Assembly: GCA_030272585.1 (NCBI GenBank)
Contig: BSYQ01000008.1
Location: 4,092,001 to 4,156,000, forward strand
Direction: 5' to 3'
DNA length: 64,000 bases
Source of the DNA: Bryopsis sp. KO-2023
Lineage: Eukaryota > Chlorophyta > Ulvophyceae > Bryopsidales > Bryopsidaceae
In this document: positions 1 through 11,031 of the stretch, piece after piece
Layout: every line of letters begins with the position of its first letter
How positions within the stretch are numbered: position 1 is the stretch's first letter
Program-made: the position numbers and the translations under genes
Notes under the pieces: model-generated
What the model was told of the DNA's origin: nothing
The model's database searches: none
The model's input: the letters and a program-made list of their open reading frames with translations, nothing else

Positions 1-117
1 CTTGTGGTACTGCATGGTTCAGTCTCGCCGCCGATCCCCTCTTGTGGGCTTGCTTCAGTCAGCGATTTTTCCGCCTGCCAGGTCGTTTTACCTCTCCGGC
101 AGCCCGATCGGAGGAGG

Positions 118-2016
118 CTAGTTTCCCTGTTTCTGTCTGCAATTGGCCGCTGTATGACCAGTCTTATTGCAAACGGTACAGGTGCCAAGGGACATTTGTG
201 TTCCCTGTTGGCTTTGTCGGCCACCTCCTCTTCGGTTCCCTCTTGACTGACCTCTTCCGCCCTGAACACTTGCTTGTGATCCAGCGCCAGTACCTCCAGC
301 AACTGAGGTGTATCCATATCCGCTTCCGCCGCCGGTTGTTGACCCTTGCGGCGCGGATTGTGTTTGTCTGCCACCTCTTCCGGAACGACCTCCTCTTTGT
401 CCGCCTCGTCGTCCGCCCCTTTGGGTTTGTTGCTGGAACGGGTTATAACGGCCCGTCATCTGGGACAGCGTTCCCCCAATGTTCTGAATCATTTGGAGGG
501 CGCCCTCGTAATCTCCGTCTAGCTCTGCCCGCAATCGAAGATCATACTGCAATTGCGTTGGCAACGAGGCTTCAAATATTCTGTAGGCCTCCTGGTCGCT
601 CAACTCCCGACACCGCGAACGGTATAGTCGGAATTTCTGACAGTAGTCCACAATGTTCATGCTGCCAGCAAGCTTTAGACGTCCGAGCTCGTCCCGATTG
701 TGCCGCTCCCGGTTAATAGGCTCAAAACGCGAAACGAATTGTTCCACAAATTCGTCCCACGACAGCGCCGATAAATATCTTCTTTGCATGGGCGTTGAAG
801 TTACCCAAGCCGCCGCTGCGCCTCCGAGTAGGGTCAATGCTATTGGGACACGCTCCGGATCGTGGACGTTCAATGCATCAAAGTGAGTGGTGAGTCCCTC
901 TATCCATTCCGAGGGTAACTCCCGGTTCTTATTTTCTGGATAGAACCGTTCTGGTGCGGGCAACCTTAGTGGGGCGACCGCAAACGGCCGTGCCGCTGCC
1001 GCTACCACTGGTGCCACCACCTGAGGTGGTTGTTGGGGAACAACTTGCGGCTGACCTTGTTGGTCAGGGTCAAAGAAGTTCGGAATGGCTTGTCCGCCTT
1101 CCACTTCTTCTTCCACTTCATCGCCGCCGAGTTCCTCCAATTTTGCCACCACCTCATCCACTCGTGCATTTAACTGCTGTTCCACTACATCCGTTCTTCC
1201 GCGCGCGGACCTTCTCAGATCATCCAGTCGCGCGTCGAACGCATTTCTCTGCGTTCGTTGCGTGTCCGCCAAGGTGTTTGTTACTTGGGTTACACGTTCT
1301 CCAATTTCTCGGACCGCATTTCCCATACGTGCAATTTCAGCTGGGTTTACCGCTGGTGGTGCGTCTGTAGGAATTTGTTCCACCCGCTGCTCCACCGCCG
1401 CCAAACGGCGCAATAGCTGTTGCATTTGTCCGTTTGCGGTCTCGCGGAATTGCTGATTTGCGGTGCGATCCCTTTGTCGACTCTCCGCTGCATGCTGCAA
1501 TGCTTGTCGGAGTTCTCCCACTTGGGCAGTCAATTGATCAATGCGCTGGTTAGCCTGATTGTTGCTCTCTCGTAACGTCCGCAGTTCATTTGAGTATGTC
1601 GCCACTTCCGCTCGAAGTGGAGTGAGAGTTTCACGAACCTCTTGAACTTGTCGGTCGAGTGCTGCATACAAACCATCCAAACGCCGGGTTGCCTCGGTTA
1701 AACGTCGCACATTGCCTTGTCCGTCATTGCGGGTCTGCTCGATTAATCCGTGGATATTTTCAAGCTGTTGATCCACATGTGCTATCCGCGAATCAATAGC
1801 CCGCTGTAGCTCTCGGTGCCGCGTATGCAACCGCATGTGGTCGGCATAGCGGGCATAAACTCCGCTAGAGCTAGCGGGAACTGTTCCCGGAGATACAACT
1901 CGCGGTGTAGTTCCTCCTCTGACGGACACCTGTCCGACAACGTCGGCTTCCATCGGCTCACCATCACCACCATCATCATGGCGATGTGGCGATTGTGCTA
2001 CGCTTTCCCGTGACAT
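118..2016 (-). CDS. Retrotransposon Gag polyprotein with CCHC zinc knuckle
   Basis: Uninterrupted 632-codon ORF with an ATG at 2016. Gag packages the element's RNA into virus-like particles in the cytoplasm. The N-terminal half (about residues 60-300) is heptad-rich and should form a long coiled coil. It is followed by a short acidic stretch (EVEEEVEGG), a Pro/Gln-rich linker, and a Retrotrans_gag-type helical domain at about residues 355-500 (AAAWVTS, WDEFVEQFVSRF and similar blocks). A Gly/Arg-rich tract comes next (about 530-555). The C-terminus carries one CX2CX4HX4C knuckle (CTVCNKTGHTAANC), typical of nucleocapsid. The frame closes with a stop at 118, so pol must be in another frame or reached by readthrough. 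The absence of stops suggests a young copy. The long coiled coil before the gag domain is unusual but known in some plant elements. Confidence 0.88.
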   Translation of the reverse strand: MSRESVAQSPHRHDDGGDGEPMEADVVGQVSVRGGTTPRVVSPGTVPASSSGVYARYADHMRLHTRHRELQRAIDSRIAHVDQQLENIHGLIEQTRNDGQGNVRRLTEATRRLDGLYAALDRQVQEVRETLTPLRAEVATYSNELRTLRESNNQANQRIDQLTAQVGELRQALQHAAESRQRDRTANQQFRETANGQMQQLLRRLAAVEQRVEQIPTDAPPAVNPAEIARMGNAVREIGERVTQVTNTLADTQRTQRNAFDARLDDLRRSARGRTDVVEQQLNARVDEVVAKLEELGGDEVEEEVEGGQAIPNFFDPDQQGQPQVVPQQPPQVVAPVVAAAARPFAVAPLRLPAPERFYPENKNRELPSEWIEGLTTHFDALNVHDPERVPIALTLLGGAAAAWVTSTPMQRRYLSALSWDEFVEQFVSRFEPINRERHNRDELGRLKLAGSMNIVDYCQKFRLYRSRCRELSDQEAYRIFEASLPTQLQYDLRLRAELDGDYEGALQMIQNIGGTLSQMTGRYNPFQQQTQRGGRRGGQRGGRSGRGGRQTQSAPQGSTTGGGSGYGYTSVAGGTGAGSQASVQGGRGQSRGNRRGGGRQSQQGTQMSLGTCTVCNKTGHTAANCRQKQGN

Positions 2017-2266
2017 TGTTAGTCCGCCAAAACTTCGCAGGGATGTTTACAGGCCGAACCTTTCTCACACCAGAAGTTGGCGACTAGCAATTTCCTACAC
2101 AGTGTTGAAGTCCGTTCTTCCCACACTTGTGTCGACCAATCCGCCTTGTCAACGAATAGTTAGTTTTCCGCTATGTGTGGTCACGTGATAGTCCGCCTAT
2201 TCACAGTCCGCTGGGCACACTGCTGATTCTTCAGTGTTGCTCCAACACTTTTGTCCGCTACCCAAT

Positions 2267-2365
2267 CCTTTGTCGGCCTTCCACCAACTTTTGTCGGCCT
2301 TTCCACTACTTTTGTCGGCCTTCCAACTACTTTAGTCGGCCGTCCACCTACTTTAGTCGGCCTTA
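2267..2365. repeat. Tandem repeat of about 20-21 bp in the retrotransposon leader
   Basis: Five imperfect copies of a unit containing GTCGGCCTTCCA followed by CTACTTT are seen between the primer-binding site and gag. Further GTCCGCC/GTCGGCC words are scattered through the same leader. Such leaders may hold packaging or structural signals; that is inference. Confidence 0.75.
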
Positions 2366-2604
2366 AGTCCGACTAAACTTTGTAGGCCCTGGAAGTAGTA
2401 CTTAATCACGCTCTGGACGACTATTTCCACAACAGTCGGCCCCTGGAGTCCGCCTTGGGATAGTAGGACCTCCAAACGTAGTAGCACTTCGTAGTATAGC
2501 TTCCAGGCGTTATAGGTTGTAGTTCTTGGACCGTGTTAGGGTTGGGTGCGCGCGAATTCGCCTCTCAGGTCGACCTTCGCTCTCTATTTCGCCTAGGCTC
2601 TTCG

Positions 2605-2620
2605 CCGGGCTCCGAAACCA
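2605..2620 (-). other. Primer-binding site (tRNA-iMet-like)
   Basis: On the element's sense strand the sequence just inside the LTR is TGGTTTCGGAGCCCGG. The first 12 bases match the usual plant initiator-Met PBS TGGTATCAGAGC at 10 positions. One base separates it from the LTR terminal CA. Position and similarity support a PBS; the exact primer tRNA needs the host's tRNA sequence. Confidence 0.65.
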
Positions 2621-2621
2621 A

Positions 2622-2900
2622 TGTTACAGCTCCGTGGGTTATGAGCTGTGTAACGAACTGAGGGTGGGGCGATAGACACACACGAGCACACTTGAAGGGA
2701 AAGATAACTTACAGAATAATGAACGTTCGAACCTAGCACAGAGCCCTCCTTGTAACCTCTGTAGTACAATCGTACTCTGAGGTGACCCCTGTACTATCCC
2801 GTACCACCAAGTCAGACATGCAGCTGTCTGTACCACACATGCGCTACAAAGGTGCTCTCCGAAGTTGATTAAATGAGGACTTACCAGTGCCAGCACTGGT
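2622..2900 (-). mobile_element. 5' LTR (inner end secure, outer end uncertain)
   Basis: The inner LTR end reads GCTGTAACA on the element strand, ending in the canonical CA one base before the PBS. On the plus strand this is TGTTACAGC. The outer boundary cannot be set without the other LTR or a target-site duplication. The body is rich in GTAC palindromes around 2760-2850. Confidence 0.45.
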
Positions 2901-5023
2901 GGGTTTTATTATCCTTCCACCAATATTTCTCCAACCAGGCAGCAGACAGCTGACAGCTGGTTGGATTGCCAGAGACTTGGGCAGAATTTTTTTGAATTTG
3001 AAAAAACATTCACAGGCTGGTCAGGGGAAAAAAGAGGGAAAAAAACACACATAGATTCAAAGGGGGTGGGGGAAATCTGAAGATGCAACAATGAAGGTGG
3101 TGAAGGGGTAGGAGCACAAACATAAATAAAATCAGGAAAATCAGGTTTGGATCCAACTCACCACTCACTGCTCTCCAGTTTCGAAGGACCCATCATGTTT
3201 TCGCTCGTATGATTCATTAAAGCTTAGATTTTTTTTCTCATTTTTTTGCCTGAGTGAGGCAGTCTCCCCGCAATAGAATCACCTGGAATGACCTATTCAG
3301 CAGCGATGACGAAACTACCCTCATGGTTGTTCCCTCCGGCAGAGTTTGTCTAGAAACGGAAATGAAAACGCTCGTGGAGCATCTCAGAATTAAGCGACTA
3401 CCTGGCGCGCCACTCTAGCCACTATTTTCTTGGCTTTGGGCGCCGCGCACTCGGAATCCAAGAGGCTAGAGTGCACACAAACATCGCGAGCAAAGGAGTG
3501 CGACGCTGCGAAGTAATTTGTTTTGCTTCCTCTTCATCGTAGCAATATTAATCTCACACCTCGCACAAAACTGACGCCCCGAGCCGCCGCCACAGAGCTC
3601 GTAACCCCCGCTGTGCTGTGCGACATCCAACAAGCACCGTTCGAAAGGAAAGTGTGCCGACTTGTGTGGCAAACGTACCGTATCTATCAGGTGCGGCTTC
3701 AACTCGGTGAGCCATCTCCTGCCTGCATCATACCCCACCCATCGCCCCCCTCAGCTGGAACACCCCAGCTTCCTCCACTACATCAACCCGTAAACACGCA
3801 GGGCTGTAAATGCTGAGGAACTATGCTTGTGCTGGGATCAAGTGGTTCCCACCTCGATGCAACACAATGAAGTTGGTTCAAAATCGCCTGATTTCGGACA
3901 CGCAAAATCATTGTTCCAGTCATTGCATAAAAAGAGGACTTGAATCGATGTCTTTTGATTTGAAAATTTGGCAGCAATTTTTTCAAGTGGTTTCCAAGAC
4001 GTCTTGATATTTTTATGATTTTTGGATTGTTTGGTGTGTGTTTGTAGGGGCCTAGATCTGTCAACACTTTTGCTGTGTTTTGACACATCTAGCCTCATCT
4101 TTCATCCACTTCCTAAATTAAATTGCACTCAACAACATGCCCACGGGGTTGTTGTTTTCTCAAATTGTCGCACTTTAAAAATACCAAAAACAATACCCAT
4201 CACGGCGGCAACAGACACGAATTACAGGCGAAAAATCGACGATTCAGACGATTTTTCGCCTGAATTAAGTCACGATTCGTCGATTTCTCACAATTTACGC
4301 AGGCAATCGAAACGAAACTTTGATGGTGGCTGTGCAATGTTTTTACCATACTACAGTTAAAATTTCGAGGCGTTTCAGAAAGTGGTTGCCTAAAAATTTG
4401 GGATAAAAAAATACTCTCTTATTGGCCACTTTTTGGTCACGAGAGTTGTACAACTGGTCGGGTATGTTGGGGGTCACTGAGGCATGTGATTTTCTGTGTT
4501 GTTTTGTTATTCAGGTGCTCATTTCTGCTGCTTCATGCTTTAATGCATATTAAAAAACAAGTGAATGAACAACAAAATAAAGATTTGATGGTGACAGTGG
4601 GGTATTGGAAATCAATGAATTTTCTGCATTGCCGCATTGGTGGTACCGGAGAGATGACAGTTTCACTTTTTTCTCCAACCAATTATAGGATAAGCTCCAG
4701 TGTGCCAAGGCTGGCATCGAGTAATAGCCAGTAGTGCCACAATTAGCCACAAATAGCCACAATTTTGACCCAAACTGTGTCGGGGAAGTTTCTGGCAAAT
4801 GCATTGTGCTTCAGGTGACCTCCAGAAATTTGACGATGCCAGAGTCTGCAGAGAATGAATGACCCCTATGTTTCAACCATTCTGGATGAGCACCAATAAC
4901 AAGAAAAAGAAGACTTGGAATAAATTACAACCTAATTTGAACAAAATTGGCTTGAAATGCAATATACATAAGCCCTCCACCTGCTTCGAACCCAGATTCC
5001 CTTGGCACGATTATATACAAATT
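2901..5023. other. Intergenic, no supportable gene
   Basis: Only short ORFs with no recognisable domain occur here. The part around 3380-3750 is more GC/CpG-rich than its surroundings and contains small ORFs on both strands, none convincing. The only distinct structure is the inverted repeat at 4225-4262, listed separately. Confidence 0.5.
4225..4262. repeat. Perfect 14-bp inverted repeat with 10-nt loop
   Basis: The arms CAGGCGAAAAATCG (4225-4238) and CGATTTTTCGCCTG (4249-4262) are exact reverse complements around the loop ACGATTCAGA. Related words (CGATTCGTCGATTT) follow at about 4270. It could be a small hairpin RNA, a protein-binding palindrome, or the end of a decayed element. Confidence 0.8.
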
Positions 5024-8000
5024 TCAAACACACGATTTCTGCACCAGACCCAGAATCCTACTTTCCAATTTCCCGTGCACATCCTTGGCGTCAGAATTTT
5101 CCCGAGTTTCGTTCCCCAAACACCCTGCATCGCACAGGGACATCCCATTTGTGCAACACAGCTGTGTGAACGGGATTCGCGAGCCATCCAAGCACCCCTC
5201 GGGGTCGGAAAATTCGTTCCTTAATCTAGAAAAAATCAAGGCCAGCAGTTGGGTGGCGAGTTGAGGCTCGCATTCTTTGTACGATTGGAAAGACGGCGAC
5301 TGGACGAGGTCGAAGGGGTTATCGGAGGCCAGCTCGACGCAGGCGTGCGTGAGCTCGTCGATGCTGAATCGATGGGCCAGATGCCAGAAATCCACCAACG
5401 TCGAAACATCCATGTCGTTCATCATCAGTTTCAAGCATTCTGAACGGAGCCCTGGGACCTGCAAACATGACACAAACTATTAACATCACCTACAAATTCC
5501 TTTTCTTTCCATTTTTCCAGTCCATCTTACAGAACACCCGGATTTGCAATTTTTTGAAACAGCAGGGATGGAATATCATCTTTGTGATTCATTAGTATCC
5601 CACCTCGTATAAATCGGCAGCTCTGAAGACGTCCATCGTGAATTCAGCAGGGACCTCATCCAGGCAACCATACAAGTATTGCAACACGATGTTCATCACA
5701 GGATATGTGACTTCGGCCACCTCCACTCTCCTGGTCTGGTTTTCTTTCATATCCGAGCCCCACATCCTGTCAAACACAGTGGAGCCTTCAGCCAGCACGA
5801 TGGTGTGAGCTGGGATGTCCTTGCCCTCCACCACGACCGTCACATCGCTCAAATGACTGTTCATGAACAGCCGCCGGCGAATGGGGTTGACCACGATGCT
5901 TCTGTTGGTGTCGCTCATCACTGCACAGTTTTCAGAAACGGTGGTCAGGATTGGTGCACATTCAAGCCCCCAGGAATGAGGAAATCGATTGAGTTGAATA
6001 AGCGGTGGAGGTCATTTTGTTTGGGGTGGGGGGGGAAGGGGAAGGTCATCAAGTCTGCAGGGAAGAAACCAAATCTCACCCAGCAGTGACTGATAGTTGG
6101 ACCCCCCATCCACCGAGGTCTTATCCTTCACGATTTGCAGGGATTCGACCACATGGCAAGGGGTGCTCAAGGATCTGTTTCTTCCATGCCAGTCCAGCCG
6201 TCCACCGACGAACACCACCCTGTCCTCCCCCATTCTAGCACACCCATAATGGGCCCTCATTTTCGGTTGATATCTGCCGTGCTCAAACTTTGCCCAAATT
6301 CTGGTAGAAAAATTGTACACGTATGTGTCATCGGAGGATTTTCCGTGAATTATGCTGTTGGTGCCTCCATGCACAATCCATTTATCCCCAACTCTTACGG
6401 CAGAAAATCGATCCCTGAAAAAGGTTTACCCCATACATACGTTCAGTCATTCTTTTTCGTCATTTTAACGAATAGGGATAATAAAAACATCAGCATTGCA
6501 TGGACTGGGGTGAAACACTCAATTCAACAGAAATTCAAGAATCGACTGCCCATCAATCAATCAATAATTTTTCTTTCTGATATTTGTTGCTTCGTTCGAC
6601 TTGCCGTACCTTGATTCTGGCGGATTGCCGGCATAAGATATCTTCGTCCAAACATATGTGTCCAGGTTGAATCGGTACATTCGAAGGGTGGGGGCTGGGC
6701 ATTCCTCCCCATATTCGTACAACACATGTGCATCGCTCCAGCCAAATAAATACAAATCACGACCCTGTGGACCAACACTGGATAAGTTGACTCGATCATT
6801 CGAATGACCAGAACTTCACGAGAAGCAAAACCATGGAGTCCAGTCACCATCCACAAGAAACGGGCAAATGCGGGCGTTATAACGCACCTCCAAGGTGGCT
6901 TGATAATTCGTCCAAAAGGCGGTTACGCCTGGGGATCGATAGAGAACCTTCCATTCTTCCGCTTCAATGTCGAACGCATACAAGCCATCTTGCGAGGCGA
7001 CGGCCACGGAGCCATCGCATACGCAAGCGTCGAACGTGGTGCACTGTTGTATACACATCGGGACCGGGCCAGACGCATGTACATGCCTCCATGCGCTGTT
7101 GTCAAAACTATAAGCCGCGATGCAAGGGCGGCGCTCGCCGAGACGGCCGGTCCCGACGGACCCAAATATCCACATTTCTCGGTCGTAGACCACTGAGACA
7201 TCAACAAACAGCCATTCACACCCAAAACGAAGCGTTCAGCCGTGCGCGCGCCACAGACATCATACCATCGTGCCCAACGTCTTTTTTGCTCGTGAAAAAG
7301 TAAAGAAAGATAAGTGGAGGATATAGGAAAAAGAAAGCACAAATGCATCGCATCCATCCCATATTTGAAGAGAACAATACGGTCGCTAACCATCCCGCAG
7401 ATTCGCAGTCGGTTTTCCTAGCTTTACCTGCAGAATGATGATACAATGGAGGGGGTGCGCCTTCACCATCGCACTCCACATTCTGCCACGAGCTGAGACC
7501 CGAGCGCCACATCAACAGTTTATCGGATGGCAAGCCGTTCTCGCCGAATCCCCCATAAAGATACAGCCCCTTTTCCCATTCTACCAAGGAGCAACCGAAT
7601 CTGGCCTCAGGCAAGTCCGGCAGCGTTTGCCACACCCAAGTGCCGACCGTTCCGCGTTTCAACTCGCACTCTAGTCTGTCCTCCAATTCGACTCGAGACC
7701 CTTTGGCGGACAGACCTGATTTCAATCAAAAACACACAACACAGAAGCACGATGTCAGTTTTGATGCCGAGTTTTTCGTCCCTGAGCTAACTTGATTAGT
7801 ACTGGGCATCCGCGTCCGTGGCGGAAATCATCAAATTGGCGAAAACCAGCGCGCACTGTTTGTTTGTTTGGCAGAAAAGCGCCGACTCGAAAAACAACAC
7901 AGATAGATCCCCCACTACGACTGGACACGTGCGTCGGGCTCGTAAGCACAGCGAAAATAGAACTCTTGGAGGCAGACGAGGGGAAAACTTTCCACAGCAC

Positions 8001-8131
8001 GTGCTTTCGTCGCGCAGTCTTTTCCTTCCCCCAGCCGCTAACTCACCCTGTGCAGCTAGCAGCAGCTGGATATGTTCATTTTTCAAGTGCGAGCACAGAG
8101 CGTTCGGCAGCACTTTCATCATATCGGACAT
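5024..8131 (-). CDS. SAP-Kelch-BTB domain protein
   Basis: Seven coding exons with closed phase: 8047-8131, 7428-7715, 6888-7192, 6610-6764, 6080-6414, 5604-5920 and 5024-5458. The first splice joins LKNEHIQLLLAAQ to GLSAKGSRVELEDRL, recreating a complete SAP motif (about residues 13-45), a small helix-turn-helix used for nucleic-acid or chromatin contact. Kelch repeats follow, marked by YLYGGF, HHSAVVYD, MWIFGSVG, LYLFGW, KWIVHGGTN and VVFVGGR; these predict a beta-propeller for binding a partner. The sixth exon carries a BTB/POZ domain (RRRLFMNSHLSDVTVVVEGK, then AHTIVLAEGSTVF), and the last exon a helical BACK-like tail. BTB proteins commonly bridge substrates to CUL3 ubiquitin ligases; that role is inferred. 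Domain order is reversed relative to animal KLHL proteins (BTB-BACK-Kelch), nearer to ARIA/LZTR-type layouts. The last exon could hold one more intron. Confidence 0.85.
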
Positions 8132-9015
8132 CGTCTTCGCTTAGCTTTTATATATAAAGAGATAACGGGAGCAAACGAGCGATATCGTATATCTATGGAC
8201 GCGCTTGTGTCTTTACTATGGCTGCTGCTGGAGCTGGGACAGGTGGTGGGGTTGTGACGGAGAGAAAAGCGGTTGGTGGCAGGTATCTATGCGGTCCCTA
8301 TCAGCAACACTTGCGCTCGGATCATCCGATATGTCTGTCATCCAGAAAAGGCGTGGGTGACAGTTCGGCACGTTTTGCTCAAGAAAGCAGAAAAGACTCA
8401 GTGGCCACGTACATTATTACAAATCAATTCCCCCAGCAAATCGGGCGATAGATTGATCAAAAGTCCAGACACTGCTGGCATGGCCATTGAGATGAGAAAC
8501 AAACTGGAGCAAGACTTGTGGAGGAAGCCCTGAAACTTTTTTAATCCAGAGATATCTTTCTGAGAAATATCAGAAATTATCATTGCAAAAAACCCAAAAT
8601 ACTTGGAAATTCTGTGCCACGATTGAAAAATTGTGAAGTAAAGCATCTCGACGGCAAATCACACCAAGCTCCTCAATAAAAAGTGGTATTACAAATAAAG
8701 TGGACAGGGGGCAACCCCCACAATCCTTTTCATGATATCCATCGCACTAATCCTTTTTTTTTGGTATTTTTTTTTCATTTTCTGCGGCAAAAGCTGCACC
8801 ATACCGCTTCGGCCATTCTTATCTGCCAACACCCAACCCAGTCCCACCAGTGCAACACAAAAAACAAAACTAATACACATTGACTTCCTGCAGTTCCAAT
8901 CACACCCCTCAAAAACAAACACCACCTCCCCATCCCCCCACCCCCCAAATCCGATCGAAAACTCCATCTTGAATCGTACAATTACAGGAAAAAACCCAGA
9001 GAGAGAGAGGGCAAT
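8132..9015. other. Intergenic between two minus-strand genes
   Basis: This stretch must contain the promoter of the SAP-Kelch-BTB gene and the 3' end of the next gene. A TTTATATATAAAA stretch lies at 8146-8159, too close to the start codon to be its TATA box with confidence. Otherwise it holds short T and C runs and no supportable ORF. Confidence 0.4.
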
Positions 9016-10570
9016 TCAAAGCTCCACCACGCCTTCCCTGTTGAAGTGCACCTTCAGCACAGTTCTTCCACCATCAAACACATCTGAGCTGTCGACATGC
9101 TCCAGCAAACGATACTGCCCGGGCGATATTCCCAGGGAATTGAACAGCTTCGTGACTTCTTTGCCAACCAAGGTGGGGTCTCGATCGTTGTCCCACATTC
9201 GCTGGTCCCAACACATGTAGGGCAAAAAGCACAGCAACATCCCCACGCAGCAATACAAGCACTTCCCACAGCAGCCCTCCCTGAAAAACACGTGGCTTTT
9301 GATTCTCTTGGTGACAAGAGGGGGGAGGTCGTACCGGCGCTGGGTCGCCTGAGCAAAAAAACGTGAATAAAATTTGAGAAGAAAACAAAAATGAAGTGGA
9401 ATGGGGTTGCAAATGATGATGTACTGGCGCTGCTCTATGTCGAAGACATGGCAAAAAAGAAGAAGAAAAAAAACACCGGAAAGAATCATGCTTGAAATTG
9501 CAGCTGTTCAATAACTGTATTCTCAAATTCCCAATAGTCAGGCCTCTTTATCTAAAGTTTGGAAAATATTAAGATTTGCTTATATTTCAGAGGTGGCATC
9601 ATTTCGAAATTCATTTTGACATTCGCTTCCTGAAAATTCTGCTGGACACTCCTCGATCAACATAGGGTACGACGTTCACATTTTTTTATTAATTATTTTA
9701 TTTTGGAGTGGTGTTCCTACCCCCTCCCATCAAAAGGCCACAAACAAAAAAAAAAGTTAAAAAATGCAAAATTGTATCAGCCTTGATATGCATACGAATA
9801 TATCAACATCATTATATAATATTATGCTGGTGATTCCAATGGGTTTGGGTTGATTCAATTACCTCAGACAGTGCTTTGCCCATCGGGACCTGGCTCCAAT
9901 CGAAGGGGCCCTGATCATGGGCCACCGTGAAAAACATCACCCCGATCTCATCCACTTTGACGTCAAAAGACATTCTCCTGTGCAGCATTCCAAAACAGGG
10001 GGACAAATCAGATATATATATTGGTCTTATATTACATTATCTTGTTTTTTTTTCATGAAATTGTGCTTCTACATGATTGGGTGGGAGAATATCATCTGAA
10101 AAAAAAAAAAGGAAAGAATAGGAGGATTATTCCTCCAATGATTGCTGATGTCTGCTGTGCATGCTGAGACGAGGGAAAAGTTCGGTTTGATCGGAAAGAT
10201 TTTCTTTAAGGTAGCTGAACTGGTCTGATAAGAAGATACAGTAGCTGATGATCATGATGGCCTCTTTTTGCTGTGTGGCTTGAGAAAGAAGCATAACAAA
10301 AACAGAAGTGTGGTGGGTCCTTCTCGTCCAGATGATCGAATCAAGCTCTCCCCCCCCTACTTGCCACTCAGACGTTTTCAGACAGCTCGAGTTCTTCTGT
10401 CGGGAGGAGAAAAAAAAAAGCAAGCGATTGTCAATTTTGATGTCGACACCGATCTGGTTTCGCTTGGAATCGCTTCGAGCCACTCGAATTGTCGAGAGGA
10501 CGATCGTAGCTGCATGCCACGTCAAGTCTTCATCACCCCAACTGGACTTTGGCTGCTTTTGGCGAAACAT
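9016..10570 (-). CDS. Cys-rich membrane protein, function unknown (5' end unresolved)
   Basis: Two exons are supportable: 9863-9977 and 9016-9348, joined in phase 0 (donor GAG|GTAATT, acceptor GCTCAG|GCG). The first carries SFDVKVDEIGVMFFTV and WSQVPMGKALSE. The second reads ATQRRYDLPPLVTKRIKSHV, then a cysteine cluster fused to a hydrophobic segment (CCGKCLYCCVGMLLCFLPYM), and ends with a soluble tail that closes in KVHFNREGVVEL. The CC..C..CC cluster abutting a membrane segment suggests palmitoylation or metal binding; this is inference. Upstream, a possible micro-exon (about 10081-10103) and an ORF from ATG 10570 (MFRQKQPKSSWGDEDLTW) may belong to the gene, but I could not connect them in frame. 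I do not recognise the family. Confidence 0.5.
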
Positions 10571-11031
10571 TTCCACGGACAACGCTAGGACAGACGCGAA
10601 TTTTGCTAAAGGTGCGCTGCGCCCCGTTTTTTTTTCTGGCGACGCGGTGAGCGTTCCAGTTCCAGGCGCAGAAAAGAAAACCGTGCTTTTTTCACATACC
10701 CACGGGGATTTAGATACGGCCCCCCGTTCGAATGCACCGTTTTCTTCCCGTCTATTGACCGCCTTGTTTCGCAGAAAGATACGCAATTCCCCTTGAAAAA
10801 AAAAGGAAGGGAAGAAAAAGCACTCAACTGTTTTTTTTTCCCGAAAGATTCGTGTGGCATGCCTTGAAGGACGCAAAGAAATTTTTATAAAAAAAAAGGT
10901 CCCGAGACGTCGAGCGCGAGAAAGGTTTTAAAATAGAAGAACCGCAATAAGGGACGAAAAGAAAAAACCAAAAGAAAAGGAAAAGATTAAAAAAAAAGAA
11001 AAAGGTTAGCGATTGAGAAGACATCTTTGAG

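Larger units (their letters stand above)
1..2900 (-). mobile_element. 5' portion of a Ty3/Gypsy-like LTR retrotransposon
   Basis: Read on the minus strand the order is LTR end, one spacer base, primer-binding site, about 590 nt leader, then an intact gag ORF. Pol (protease, RT, integrase) is expected to the left of position 1 and is not visible. The family call rests on the Retrotrans_gag-type domain followed by one CCHC knuckle; without RT or integrase order, Ty3/Gypsy rather than Copia is an inference from gag. The outer LTR boundary near 2900 is a guess because the partner LTR is outside the window. Confidence 0.75.

Noticed and set aside
3466..3816. Overlapping ORFs on both strands in a GC-richer patch
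   Set aside because: No domain, no splice-linked partner and similar lengths on both strands.
8146..8159. TTTTATATATAAAG as TATA box of the SAP-Kelch-BTB gene
   Set aside because: It is only about 15 bases from the chosen ATG on that strand, so transcription from it would start inside the coding sequence.
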